Part shown: positions 29,137-38,840 of the stretch, in pieces | How positions within the stretch are numbered: position 1 is the stretch's first letter | Layout: each line of letters opens with the position of its first letter | Assembly (NCBI GenBank): GCA_018267925.1 | Contig: JAFDXO010000126.1 | Location: 1-57,913 of the forward strand | Source: Bacteroidota bacterium | GTDB taxonomy: Bacteria > Bacteroidota > Bacteroidia > Chitinophagales > Chitinophagaceae | Direction of reading: 5' to 3' | Length of the DNA: 57,913 nucleotides | Program-made: the position numbers and the translations under genes | The notes under the pieces: model-generated | Databases searched by the model: none | Seen by the model: the letters and a program-made list of their open reading frames with translations, nothing else | Told to the model about the DNA's origin: nothing

Positions 29137-31587
29137 TTAAAAATTGATAATCAGCTTTACATTAAGCAATCTGGAGGTTAATCGGTTGGGTACAGCGTAA
29201 ATTTTGTTAGTGGTTTGATCTTGAATCCAAGAATAGGATAGGGTGTTTTGAATACCTAACAAATTAAACACTTCTAAGCTAAGCCATACGGAATGTAAGC
29301 TGCGAAAAAAGCTGTGTGATGGTCGTTCCTTTCTATCTCCATCCAGCAACAAAGCTGAAAAGCCAATATCTACTCTTTTATAGTCGGGTAGGCGAAGGGT
29401 GTCGTCATAACGATTGCCATTAGGTGGACCAAAGGGTAGTCCGGTTGCATACATCATGTTGATGTGTGCTTTTAAGTTTTTATTGCGCGGTAAATAATCT
29501 TCGAAATACATTCCCAACATAAAACGTTGATCGGTAGGGCGAGGAACGTAACCGGGATAAATGGTAGTGCTGTCGGCACCGGCTTGGTTTTTCAATATAA
29601 TTTTGTCATCGGTGATGTCTTCCATTGTTTTCATCACGCCAATGCTTATCCAAGATGTAGCATCCTTTACCAAGTCTCCATAAAGCCGAAGTTCGCCACC
29701 ATAGGCATATCCAATTGCATCATTCTTGCCGAAATAGCGAATACGTACATTGTCGTATTCGTATGGAACTAAATCCCACAATTTTTTGTAATACAGTTCG
29801 GTTGTAAGCTTGAATGGGCGGCGATACATCTTGAAATTGTAATCAGTACCCAAAACATAGTGTGCGGATTTTTGTGCTAAAAGCTGTGTGTTTACATTTC
29901 CATTGAGGTCGCGCATTTCGCGATAGAAGGCAGGTTGGGCATACAATCCGGCTGCGGCTTTAAATACAATATCTCTTTTCCAATGGGGTTTGTAGGCAAG
30001 CTGTAAACGAGGGCTAACCACCAATTCATTATTTAGGAAACTATAGTTGAAGCGCACACCCGCAGAAATGGTTAGGTCGAGAGAGTCGTTTAATCTAAAA
30101 TTGTCTTGAATAAATCCGCTCAGGCGTGTATAATTGAAATTTGCAGAAGAATGATAGAGTTTTTTCATCACGATGGAATCATTATAGTAAGGCTGTGTGA
30201 AGCCCGCGGAATCTCGTCTTTCCCATTCTAATAATTTGTCGCTAATGGAGGTAAAATTGGCATCTAAGCCCCAGCTGATAAAATGTTTGGAAACATCGAA
30301 GGATCCACGATGGGCAAGATTTCCAACGTTTACTTTTAAATAATTTCGAGCATAATTGTGTACAATACCGGTACCCAAATAAGTTTTTATTTGTCCAAAA
30401 TTTTGTTTGCCTAAATCGGTTTCCAATTCGCCTAATAAGTATTCACCACTGATGTCGTAAGTTTCTCGTTCGTTAGTTTGAAAGCCTGAAGCAAGCAGTT
30501 TTAATTTTAGTTTTTCGTTTGGACGATAGGTGGTAGAAATGCCTCCAAATCGAGAGTCAAATTGATCAATTTCAGCACCGTTATAAAAAATTCGGAGTTG
30601 GTATGCTTGGTTTATCACACCAAAGCTTGTGGTTTGCTCTTGCGGAATAAAGTTGAAACGATTGCGAGCATAGTTGCCTATCAATTCTATTTCCCATTTT
30701 TTGTTTACTCGATAATTGACCAGTGCTTGGATGTCGGTAAAAGAAGGGTTATAAACGCCTTTTGTGGGTTGTGCTTGCAGTAGATATTGATTGCTTTTTT
30801 GTCTTAATCCAACTAAGTAGGTTAGCTTTTCGTTTTTGGTAGCTCCTTCAACATGAATATTTGCTCCGAGTAAACTAAGCATGGCACTTCCTTGAAATGA
30901 TTTTGGGCGTTTATAGGTTACATCTAACACACTGCTCATTTTGTCGCCATAGCGAGCTTGAAATCCACCAACAGAAAAATTGACATTTGATACCAGGTCG
31001 GCATTCACAAAGCTTAGTCCTTCTTGTTGACCGGAACGAACCAAAAAAGGACGATAAATTTCAAAGTCGTTTACATACACGAGGTTTTCGTCATAGTTTC
31101 CTCCTCTGACAGTGTATTGAGAAGTTAATTCATTATGGCTGCCAACAAAGGTTTTTAATATGCCTTCAATTCCGCCAATGGTGCTGGGCAATTCGTTAGC
31201 TTTCTTGCTTTCTATTTGAATGGCTCCGGCTTCATAGCGTACCCGATCGTCTTTTTTAACAAATTCTGTTAGAGTATTTGCTCGCTTTTTTAATCGAATA
31301 TCTATTTTAAGTTGTTGGTTAATGAGAAGATTAATGTGGCGCTTTTCTACTTCAAAGCTGACATTGCTAAACACGAGGGTGTGCCTTTGATTAGCCGGAA
31401 TATCAAGACGATAAGTTCCATCCGGTTTACTCATGGTTCCAAAACTGGTACCTTCAATAGCAATATTGACAAGCTCAATGGGGTTGCCGTGCTCGTCTTG
31501 AACAGTGCCATATATCATTGCTGTTTGCGAAAAGGCAAACACAGGAAAGCATAGGATGGCCACTAAGGCGCAAATTCGTTGCAACAT
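29137..31587 (-). CDS. TonB-dependent receptor with carboxypeptidase-like domain
   Basis: An 816-residue outer-membrane transporter. A signal peptide ends near residue 20 (VFAFSQ). A CarboxypepD_reg-like beta-sandwich follows at about 22-105 (IYGTVQDEHGNPIELVNIAI), then a plug domain at about 120-225 (IGGIEGILKTFVGS and QYTVRGGNYDENLVYVNDFE). A 22-strand-type barrel runs to the C-terminal VKLIINF. The substrate is unknown; there is no SusD gene beside it, so polysaccharide uptake is not indicated. It is the last gene of an operon with the TPR lipoprotein and rpe (gaps of 10 and 29 bp). Confidence 0.9.
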   Translation of the reverse strand: MLQRICALVAILCFPVFAFSQTAMIYGTVQDEHGNPIELVNIAIEGTSFGTMSKPDGTYRLDIPANQRHTLVFSNVSFEVEKRHINLLINQQLKIDIRLKKRANTLTEFVKKDDRVRYEAGAIQIESKKANELPSTIGGIEGILKTFVGSHNELTSQYTVRGGNYDENLVYVNDFEIYRPFLVRSGQQEGLSFVNADLVSNVNFSVGGFQARYGDKMSSVLDVTYKRPKSFQGSAMLSLLGANIHVEGATKNEKLTYLVGLRQKSNQYLLQAQPTKGVYNPSFTDIQALVNYRVNKKWEIELIGNYARNRFNFIPQEQTTSFGVINQAYQLRIFYNGAEIDQFDSRFGGISTTYRPNEKLKLKLLASGFQTNERETYDISGEYLLGELETDLGKQNFGQIKTYLGTGIVHNYARNYLKVNVGNLAHRGSFDVSKHFISWGLDANFTSISDKLLEWERRDSAGFTQPYYNDSIVMKKLYHSSANFNYTRLSGFIQDNFRLNDSLDLTISAGVRFNYSFLNNELVVSPRLQLAYKPHWKRDIVFKAAAGLYAQPAFYREMRDLNGNVNTQLLAQKSAHYVLGTDYNFKMYRRPFKLTTELYYKKLWDLVPYEYDNVRIRYFGKNDAIGYAYGGELRLYGDLVKDATSWISIGVMKTMEDITDDKIILKNQAGADSTTIYPGYVPRPTDQRFMLGMYFEDYLPRNKNLKAHINMMYATGLPFGPPNGNRYDDTLRLPDYKRVDIGFSALLLDGDRKERPSHSFFRSLHSVWLSLEVFNLLGIQNTLSYSWIQDQTTNKIYAVPNRLTSRLLNVKLIINF

Positions 31588-31616
31588 AGGTAACGTAAAC
31601 GGTGGAAAAGATACAT

Positions 31617-32276
31617 TTATTTTCCTGCTTGTTTCAGCTTCCTGATTGTTTCAGCAGGGTTGGCTGAAGAAAAGACAGTATTGCCGGCTACCAATACATC
31701 TGCTCCCGCATGAATAATATCTCCGGCATTTTCAAGGGTTACTCCGCCATCAATCTCTATTAAGGTGTTAGCACCAGACTCTTGAATCAATTGTTTTGCT
31801 TCTCGAATTTTGTTATAAGTAAGAGGCAAAAATTGTTGTCCGCCAAAACCCGGATTAATGCTCATGATTAATAAAAGATCAATCTCGTGAATGATGTCTT
31901 GAATCATGCTGACCGGCGTGTGTGGGTTTATGGACAGCCCTGCTTTCATGCCCAAACTACGAATGCTGGTTAAGGTTCGGTGAAGATGAAATCCTGTTTC
32001 ATAGTGAACGGTGAGATAATCAGCACCTGCTTTTTTAAAATCTTGTAGATAACGTTCCGGTTCTACAATCATTAAGTGGACATCAAAAGTCTTGCGGGCA
32101 GCTTTTTTCATGGCGGCTATAATGGGCATACCGTAGCTGATGTTTGGAACAAATTGTCCGTCCATGACATCCAAATGAAACCAATCTGCTTCACTGTTAT
32201 TCACCATTTCAATTTCTTGCTCCAGCTGTAAAAAATTAGCAGAAAGCATAGAAGGTGCTATAAGTGGCATAGTCAT
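31617..32276 (-). CDS. rpe: Ribulose-phosphate 3-epimerase
   Basis: A 219-residue TIM-barrel enzyme of the pentose phosphate pathway that interconverts ribulose 5-phosphate and xylulose 5-phosphate. Motifs are APSMLSANF, HLDVMDGQFVPN (metal His and Asp), VHLMIVEPERY, SINPGFGGQ, EIDGGVT (catalytic Asp) and AGNTVF for phosphate binding. Length is standard. It sits in the middle of an operon with two envelope proteins, an association without clear functional logic. Confidence 0.97.
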   Translation of the reverse strand: MTMPLIAPSMLSANFLQLEQEIEMVNNSEADWFHLDVMDGQFVPNISYGMPIIAAMKKAARKTFDVHLMIVEPERYLQDFKKAGADYLTVHYETGFHLHRTLTSIRSLGMKAGLSINPHTPVSMIQDIIHEIDLLLIMSINPGFGGQQFLPLTYNKIREAKQLIQESGANTLIEIDGGVTLENAGDIIHAGADVLVAGNTVFSSANPAETIRKLKQAGK

Positions 32277-32286
32277 TTTGTTTTAG

Positions 32287-33324
32287 TTAATTTTTGTTTT
32301 TCAAACGTTTAATGGCAGCTTCAGCTTCCGCATAATTGCGGTCAAAGTTGAGAGCTTGCTTATAGTCAAGGAGTGCTTCTGCTTTTTTTCCTAATAATTC
32401 TTGACAAAGTCCGCGATTGTAATAGGCTTTTGCATCTGTAGGATTTATGCCGGTTACTTTATCAAATTGCTGTAAGGCTTGTTCAATGGAATCTTGTTGC
32501 ATCAAAATGAAACCGATAGCGAAGTAGGCTTTATCATAATTTTTATTGTGAGCAATGGCAATTCTATATTCATTTTTGGCATCTTCGGGCATTTCTTTCT
32601 CTTGGTAATACATGCCTTTTGCATACAATGGAAATACATCGCTTGTGTCAGCTTTAAAAGCGTTTTCAAAATATTTTAAAGCAATCGGATTTCTTTGTTT
32701 AGCGAAAATGCTGCCTAATTGCACCATAGCCGGTGTATAGCTTGGATCTACCTGAATAGCGGTTTGAAAGCTGGATATAGCTTTGGATGAGTCTTTAAGG
32801 TCTTTATAGATTAATCCTTTTAGAAAGTAGGCTTCCGAATTCATGGCATTTTGACGTAGTACAATATTTATTTCGGAAAAGGCTTTTGGATATTCTTTAG
32901 TGAAGACAAATAATTTGGCAATTTTTAAACGAGCTGTTGGATCGTTAGGGTTTAGCTGCACGGCACGTTGAATCCAAGATAGAGAGCCGGACAAGTCTTT
33001 GTGTTCAAACATTAAATCACCCACTGCACTGAAATATTCTGCACGATTTGAATCAAGTTTTGCCGCTTGTTCAAAATCTCGAATGGCGAAGGTGTCTTGT
33101 TGCATTCTGTGTAAAAGAAGTCCGCGATCATAGTAGTATTTAGCTGTTTGTGGCGATGCTTCTATTTTTCGAGTTAGGACAACCACCGCAGAATCTTTAA
33201 ATATCGGACTATCCGGATGGGTGGGTATTTCTCTTTTAGAATTACTGCAAGATTGAAATGCCATCAGGGAGAGTAGCAAGCTTAAAAAGGTAAAATTGGC
33301 AATGCTATACATTCTTTGGTACAT
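32287..33324 (-). CDS. TPR lipoprotein
   Basis: A 345-residue exported protein. A lipobox-like FQSC near residue 26 suggests a lipoprotein. Eight or so TPR units cover residues 55-340 (AKYYYDRGLLLHRMQQDTF, then AIRDFEQAAKLD, to AKAYYNRGLCQELLGKKAEA). It would scaffold proteins at a membrane. It is the promoter-proximal gene of the operon with rpe and the receptor. A terminator-like hairpin at 33339-33375 separates it from the coiled-coil gene upstream. Confidence 0.88.
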   Translation of the reverse strand: MYQRMYSIANFTFLSLLLSLMAFQSCSNSKREIPTHPDSPIFKDSAVVVLTRKIEASPQTAKYYYDRGLLLHRMQQDTFAIRDFEQAAKLDSNRAEYFSAVGDLMFEHKDLSGSLSWIQRAVQLNPNDPTARLKIAKLFVFTKEYPKAFSEINIVLRQNAMNSEAYFLKGLIYKDLKDSSKAISSFQTAIQVDPSYTPAMVQLGSIFAKQRNPIALKYFENAFKADTSDVFPLYAKGMYYQEKEMPEDAKNEYRIAIAHNKNYDKAYFAIGFILMQQDSIEQALQQFDKVTGINPTDAKAYYNRGLCQELLGKKAEALLDYKQALNFDRNYAEAEAAIKRLKNKN

Positions 33325-33338
33325 CAGTATAAAATGTA

Positions 33339-33375
33339 AAATGGTGATGGCGGTTTTGAATCTCCATCACCATTT
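33339..33375 (-). terminator. Terminator after the coiled-coil gene
   Basis: AAATGGTGATGG and CCATCACCATTT form a perfect 12-bp stem around a 13-nt loop. On the minus strand it lies about 30 bp past the stop at 33408 and is followed by T-rich sequence. Confidence 0.65.
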
Positions 33376-33407
33376 AGTCGGTGCAAACTTAACAATATTC
33401 GCTGTTG

Positions 33408-34238
33408 TTATTTGCTGCCTAAGCTGTTAAGCTGTGTTTTCAACTGATTTAATTTTTCTGTTTCGGTATCCATTTGTGTTTTAGCCGCACTGGTTTGGCC
33501 TTGTTGCTTAGTCATTTCACCTTCATAGCCGGATTGTTTTCCTTGCAAACTTTTAATATCATCATTTAGCGAAGCATAATCTTTGGTTACTTTTTTTAGC
33601 GTTTTCTCATTTTCATCTCCGGCAGTAGCACTTACCTTATTGAGGGAGTTCAGTTTGTCGAGTGCAGCCGCAGCTTGTGTTTTTTTACTTTCAATTTCGC
33701 CCTTCGTTTTATCTATATTTTTTTGAATTTTCTTTTCATCATCTAACGATTTGTTCCAAGTTTTGGTTGCTTTTTCCAATACTTTTTCTTGCGTTTTTAT
33801 GTCTGCATTTGTTTGGAATATATCTGCATCTTTTTTGAAAGCTTGCAGCCAAGTTCCGCAACGTTGAATTAACTCTGCATCGGCTGAGTTAGTTAAATAG
33901 TTATTATAGCCACGAGAAGCAACAAATGTTATGGAGCTTTGCTTGTCATCACCTTGGGTCTGAAAATAGTAATCCATTTGCTTGGGTGAAATATCTGGGA
34001 TAACCAAACCGGAACAGTTTACTCCGGATTTATTACTGCTTACTTTACCGGATTTATAGGTTTCCAACTTCTTTGAAAGTGCTTCTTTCAGGTTTTGAAC
34101 TGGCATTGTATATTGTACATTCAGCCCACTTACGTTTTCACCATTTATGTTGATAGACGTTTCCTGAGGTGTTTGTGCCTGAAGAGAAAAACTTGCAAAA
34201 AGAGTGGCGACAGATACCATAGCTGCTTTTGTAATCAT
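33408..34238 (-). CDS. Exported coiled-coil protein, unknown function
   Basis: A 276-residue protein with a signal peptide (residues 1-21, ending SLQAQ). A globular part at about 22-130 has two Cys (VNCSGLV and IQRCGTW). From about 140 to the end it is almost all coiled coil rich in K, E, Q and T (EKVLEKATKTWNKSLDDEKK). I do not recognise a family. It probably acts in the periplasm. TACCTTTG on the minus strand at 34271-34264 is a likely -7 box. Confidence 0.7.
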   Translation of the reverse strand: MITKAAMVSVATLFASFSLQAQTPQETSININGENVSGLNVQYTMPVQNLKEALSKKLETYKSGKVSSNKSGVNCSGLVIPDISPKQMDYYFQTQGDDKQSSITFVASRGYNNYLTNSADAELIQRCGTWLQAFKKDADIFQTNADIKTQEKVLEKATKTWNKSLDDEKKIQKNIDKTKGEIESKKTQAAAALDKLNSLNKVSATAGDENEKTLKKVTKDYASLNDDIKSLQGKQSGYEGEMTKQQGQTSAAKTQMDTETEKLNQLKTQLNSLGSK

Positions 34239-34263
34239 TTGTGAAGTACTGTTTTGTGAAATG

Positions 34264-34271
34264 CAAAGGTA
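34264..34271 (-). promoter_or_regulatory. -7 box for the coiled-coil gene
   Basis: Minus strand TACCTTTG, exact TAnnTTTG, 25 bp before the ATG. Confidence 0.4.
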
Positions 34272-34310
34272 ACTATATCTATCTTCTAAAATTTGAAAGT
34301 TACTGGGTGC

Positions 34311-37300
34311 TTAAAAGCTATACTTAATGCCAACTTGCATTTGCCAACGGCTGCTAATAGGATCAACAGTGTAATATTGTCCATTGTTGGTTGGCTTTTG
34401 AAACTGATACGTTGGCGCATATCCTTGAGATGAAGGCGTTTTCCCGTTTTGGTCGTTCACTGCCTTAAAAAGTGGAACACAATAATTACTTACGTTGCTA
34501 ACGAAATATTGCTTACCCCAATTGTTATTCATCAAATTGAGTACGTTAAAGATGTCTAAGGATAATTGAAGTGAGTTTGTTCTGGTTTTGCTGACGTTAA
34601 AGTTCCATGTATGCATCAGTTTTAAGTCAAGGTTATGATTCCATGGTGTGCGCAAAGCATTTCTTTCTGCATATTGGCCGCGATGTTGGCTCAGATAGCT
34701 ATTGCCTTCAATGAAAGTCTCCATGTCAGCTCGTTGTTGGGCTACGCTATAAGTGATATTTCCATTTGCATCCTTCACGTCACTTAGTTTTATATCATTG
34801 GCATTTGCTGGAATGTATGCCAGGGTCGCATTTGAGCTATTATTAAAAGCATTGGGTGAAGAACTATATATCACACTATATGGCGAGCCGCTTTGACCGG
34901 AATAGAAAAATGCCAGGTTGCTGTTATGATGCTCATTCCATTTTAAATTGATAGAATGAACAGATACAATACGATGACGCAAATCAAAATTTGAATAAGC
35001 TAATTGAGGATTCTCAGGACTGATGGCCGGATTCACTTCATAGTTTGACTGAAATGAATTTCGAATACCATTAGCTACATCTTTAGAAAGTCCGTAAGTA
35101 TATGCCAGGCTGTTGTATAATGAGAATTGCTTGTTTCCAAAAGCGATATTTGATGTTGATTTTGAAAGTTGTGCTGTGAAATTGTAACGATATCCTTCAG
35201 AGGTATTGCTTAATAAATAGATGTTAGAATAACGACTGCTCATGGAAGAGCCTTGATAGACGGGTGTTTGAGTAGGTCCCGATTGATAATTAAAGAACGA
35301 ATCTCGCTTGTTTATTTGTTGAAATTTGACATCATAGATGGTTTTGGTGTACATCGCATCAAGTGTCAATTTCCAACCATCAGCCCATTTGATATCTGCG
35401 GCAATATTTGAACGCCAAACTGTTGGTAGATGCAGGTTGTTGTCAACTATGTTTAATTCTCGTGTGGCGGATTTTGATGCACCACCATATTTGGTTACCG
35501 TATCACGGAGTGTTGAAGGATCCATAGCTAAACCAATAGTTTTAGTGCCATTTGTTTGAATATTGTTATAGTCAATATTGCCAAATTGATTGCCAGATAA
35601 GGTATAAGCATAGCCCAACCAAGCAAATGGCATTCTGCCTACAAATATTCCTGATCCGCCTCTGATCACAAGGTTTTTATCACCATTTACATCCCAATTG
35701 AAACCTAGCCGAGGTGAAATAGAAGCATTGTTTAGCCATTTATTATTGATGGAGGCAAATGGTGTATGAGAATATGAAGATTGTCCATTTTGCATTTGAA
35801 AGTCAGGTAAATTTTGCATGACACTGTCTGTATTAGGTGCTTTGGGTAGCATGGCATAGTCCACACGGATGCCGGGTGTTATTTTTAGTCGAGAAGAAAT
35901 TGACCACTCGTCTTGTATGTATCCACTCAAAAGATTTACGTTGAATGTTGAGCCGGGAACATTGTTGTATAAACCTTGTCTGGTGTTTTCTCCGGTTGAA
36001 AAATTATATGCTCCTCTAATTCTGGATGGCTGATCGGCAAGAAATGAATTGATAGATGAATATTCCCATCGCCCGTTCCAAGAGTTGACAAAACCATAGT
36101 TAATGTTGTAAAACTCATTGTGAGTCCCTAAGGTTAGCTTATGGTGGTTTTTTATCCATGTAAGATTGTCCGTAAGCTCATAGGTCTTTTGGCGAAGGTT
36201 GTAAATAGTAGCTTCACGCCAAGTGCCAAGCCATATTTGGTCGCTGTTGATCGAGATAAAAGGGGCTAACTGACCCGGAAAATCACGATACTCATGTACG
36301 TTGATATATGAACCAATCAGACTATTGTATAGATTAGGTTGAATAGTGCTTTTTAATTCAGCCACCATATTCAAGTTGTTGGTGTGCTGCGTGAAATCAG
36401 TATTCCCAAATTGAAAATTGGTTGAAGACCGCTCCAAGTTTTGCCCTGATCCGGTAGTATAAATCGTTCTGAAACTTAGGGTGTTCTTTTTGTTGATGTT
36501 GTAGTCTAATCGAGCAAAAAATTTATCTGCATTGGTAGAAATGGTAGCCGGTCCATAAGCACCGGGATCATAACCATATTTTGAAATCATGTGGTTTCTG
36601 ATCTGCTCTGCTTGGGCAACGGAAATGGGTGCGCCTTGATCGCCTGCATTGTAAAATGTGGGTTCTTTTCTTCTGGCAATTTCAAAATTGGTAAAGAAAA
36701 AAAGCTTGTTTTTAAGGATGGGTCCGCCTAAAGTTATACCAGCCTGATAGTCGTGAAATGATGAAGGCATTTTGCCATTGAAACTTCCTACCATGGCGGC
36801 ATTTCGTCCATATAAATAGGCATTTCCATGAAGCTCGTTTGTGCCGCTTTTGGTAACGGCATTGATAGATCCGCCTGTAAAGTTTCCGAGCTTCACATCA
36901 TACGGTGCTAATTGAACTTGAACTTCTTGAATGGTTTCCATAGAGTAGGGAGTCGTTCTGGTTCCTGCTCCTGCTGTTCCTGCTTGCCCGCCGCCACTTT
37001 GTCCACCAAATGAATTGGAAAACCCAATGGCATCATTGTTTACGGCACCATCCATTGTTATGTTGTTGTAACGAAAGGATGTGCCAGCAAATGAATTATT
37101 GTTGCTTTGCGGTGTGATACGTGTAAAGTCAGAAAGAGAACGGCTAAGTGTAGGAAGGGTTTGAAGTTGCTTGTTGTTTATATTCGTGCTACCCGCACCT
37201 CCACGATTAGCAGATACTTTTACTTCTTTTAATGTGGTTCCGGCAGCATTTTTCATTGCAATGTCTAAGGAAGGATTTTCACCTAAGGAAAGAAAGATAT

Positions 37301-37589
37301 TTGGCATAATAAACGGGTCAAATCCGGCATAAAATGCTGAAATGGTATAAGGTCCTCCGGGTTTTAGGTTGACAATAGTAAAACGCCCGTTTATGGAGGT
37401 TTCTGTGGAAGTTACACTTCCGGTAGGCTCATACTTTACCACGATCGTGGCAATAGGAATCAGCTCTTTTTTGTCATCTCTAACGGTTCCGGAGAGCATG
37501 GCGGAGGTTTCCTGCCCAATACTTTTTGTTGAAGAAAGGCAGAGTCCGAGTAATAGAAATACATACTGCAGACTGTTTGTAATTCGCAT
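34311..37589 (-). CDS. Oar-like TonB-dependent outer-membrane receptor
   Basis: A 1092-residue receptor. A signal peptide ends near residue 25. A carboxypeptidase-regulatory domain follows at about 30-115 (LSGTVRDDKKELIPIATIVV), then a TonB plug (TLPTLSRSLSDFTRITPQS, then RYNNITMDGAVNND) and a very long barrel ending VGIKYSF. NFTGGSINAVTKSGTNE and LHGNAYLYGRN are typical of the Oar/OmpA-like subgroup. A Gly-rich insertion near residue 200 (FGGQSGGGQAGTAGAG) is notable. The ligand is unknown; Oar proteins of myxobacteria are involved in adhesion and protease export. It is transcribed alone. Confidence 0.88.
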   Translation of the reverse strand: MRITNSLQYVFLLLGLCLSSTKSIGQETSAMLSGTVRDDKKELIPIATIVVKYEPTGSVTSTETSINGRFTIVNLKPGGPYTISAFYAGFDPFIMPNIFLSLGENPSLDIAMKNAAGTTLKEVKVSANRGGAGSTNINNKQLQTLPTLSRSLSDFTRITPQSNNNSFAGTSFRYNNITMDGAVNNDAIGFSNSFGGQSGGGQAGTAGAGTRTTPYSMETIQEVQVQLAPYDVKLGNFTGGSINAVTKSGTNELHGNAYLYGRNAAMVGSFNGKMPSSFHDYQAGITLGGPILKNKLFFFTNFEIARRKEPTFYNAGDQGAPISVAQAEQIRNHMISKYGYDPGAYGPATISTNADKFFARLDYNINKKNTLSFRTIYTTGSGQNLERSSTNFQFGNTDFTQHTNNLNMVAELKSTIQPNLYNSLIGSYINVHEYRDFPGQLAPFISINSDQIWLGTWREATIYNLRQKTYELTDNLTWIKNHHKLTLGTHNEFYNINYGFVNSWNGRWEYSSINSFLADQPSRIRGAYNFSTGENTRQGLYNNVPGSTFNVNLLSGYIQDEWSISSRLKITPGIRVDYAMLPKAPNTDSVMQNLPDFQMQNGQSSYSHTPFASINNKWLNNASISPRLGFNWDVNGDKNLVIRGGSGIFVGRMPFAWLGYAYTLSGNQFGNIDYNNIQTNGTKTIGLAMDPSTLRDTVTKYGGASKSATRELNIVDNNLHLPTVWRSNIAADIKWADGWKLTLDAMYTKTIYDVKFQQINKRDSFFNYQSGPTQTPVYQGSSMSSRYSNIYLLSNTSEGYRYNFTAQLSKSTSNIAFGNKQFSLYNSLAYTYGLSKDVANGIRNSFQSNYEVNPAISPENPQLAYSNFDLRHRIVSVHSINLKWNEHHNSNLAFFYSGQSGSPYSVIYSSSPNAFNNSSNATLAYIPANANDIKLSDVKDANGNITYSVAQQRADMETFIEGNSYLSQHRGQYAERNALRTPWNHNLDLKLMHTWNFNVSKTRTNSLQLSLDIFNVLNLMNNNWGKQYFVSNVSNYCVPLFKAVNDQNGKTPSSQGYAPTYQFQKPTNNGQYYTVDPISSRWQMQVGIKYSF

Positions 37590-37786
37590 GTTATTTTTTT
37601 TGCAAAAAAACTCAGCTGGTGTTTCCTAAAAATTATCTTGCTATTAAGTAATTGTGAACAAATTGATATTGTCGGTTTAGTTGTTTACCTATTTGAATGA
37701 ATCAGTAAAATCAATTTCTTAAAATGCTTTGCGTGTATTTATCATCAAAAGAATGACGATTGTCTGTTTAGGATAAAATGCTTTCC

Positions 37787-37794
37787 TATTTTTG
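37787..37794 (+). promoter_or_regulatory. -7 box for the MlaD-like gene
   Basis: TATTTTTG about 96 bp before the start, with a TTG at 37760-37762 (24-bp spacer, a little long). Nothing else is recognised in the 300-bp gap 37590-37890. Confidence 0.35.
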
Positions 37795-37890
37795 TGGCAT
37801 CATTAGAATTAAAGTAGGCTGATAAGAGGCATACTTTTTAACTATGAAAAATTGAGAAACCCTTTTGGTTGCTCCCAATAAATTAAATCA

Positions 37891-38835
37891 ATGAGATTAT
37901 CAAAAGAAGCCCGAATTGGAATATTGGTGGCATCAGCCATACTTATTTTTTCAACCGGCTTTTATTTTCTGAAAGGCATAAATATTTTTTCAGGAGAAAA
38001 AAACTACATCGCTTATTTTGACGATGTGCAAGGCTTGCAGCCGTCTTCGCAAGTCCAAATTAAAGGCATGAGCGTAGGCAGAGTTGCAACTATATCATTA
38101 AATGGAAGCAATAAAGTAAAAGTTGTGCTCGCCATTAATAAGAATACTGCCATTCCTTATGGAAGTATAGTTAAACTGATTTCTACAGATCTGTTAGGCA
38201 CTAAAGCAATTAGCTTGCAATTGAGTAGCAACTCTGCTATTGCACCGGATGGTAGTGTCTTGAACTCGCAAGTTGAAGATGGAATTATAAATGCTTTGAG
38301 TATTGAAATTACTCCCCTGCTTCGCGATATGCGACATGCTGTTGGAACGCTGGATTCTGTTCTACTTTCAGTAAATGATGTGTTAGATAAATCTACCGTT
38401 CAAAGTTTGAAAAATGCTTCGTCCAATTTAGATGTTACCATGAGCAATTTCACCTCGTTGTCCGCTCGATTAAACGGAGAAACCCAACAATTGCATGGTA
38501 TCATTCAAAACACCAATAGTATCACTTCAAACCTTGCCAACAACAACGAGCATATAAACCATATTCTTGAAAACACGGCTTCTATCAGCGATAAATTAAA
38601 TAAAGCTCCGATAGAGCAAACAATCGCCGACTTGCAAACCAGTGTGCAACAATTGCGTGTAGCTTTAGATAAAATTAATGGGAAAGACGGCTCTTTGGGC
38701 TTGTTGATGAATGACACCAATTTATATCACAACTTAAATTCTTCTCTCAATACGCTTAATGAATTGATGGCAGATATTGAAGCACACCCTACACGCTATT
38801 TGAACTTTACTATTTTTGGTCGGAAAACGAAGTAA
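37891..38835 (+). CDS. MlaD/MCE-domain lipid transport protein
   Basis: A 314-residue protein anchored by one N-terminal span (residues 9-27, IGILVASAILIFSTGFYFL). It is followed by an MCE domain at about 38-115 (YIAYFDDVQGLQPSSQVQIKG) and a long helical, coiled-coil-like tail. MCE proteins form hexameric rings that carry phospholipids between inner and outer membrane. The MlaE permease and MlaF ATPase genes are not next to it, although in many Bacteroidota they lie directly upstream. It ends 5 bp before the OstA-like gene, suggesting one transcript for lipid and LPS transport functions. Confidence 0.9.
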   Translation: MRLSKEARIGILVASAILIFSTGFYFLKGINIFSGEKNYIAYFDDVQGLQPSSQVQIKGMSVGRVATISLNGSNKVKVVLAINKNTAIPYGSIVKLISTDLLGTKAISLQLSSNSAIAPDGSVLNSQVEDGIINALSIEITPLLRDMRHAVGTLDSVLLSVNDVLDKSTVQSLKNASSNLDVTMSNFTSLSARLNGETQQLHGIIQNTNSITSNLANNNEHINHILENTASISDKLNKAPIEQTIADLQTSVQQLRVALDKINGKDGSLGLLMNDTNLYHNLNSSLNTLNELMADIEAHPTRYLNFTIFGRKTK

Positions 38836-38840
38836 GTTAC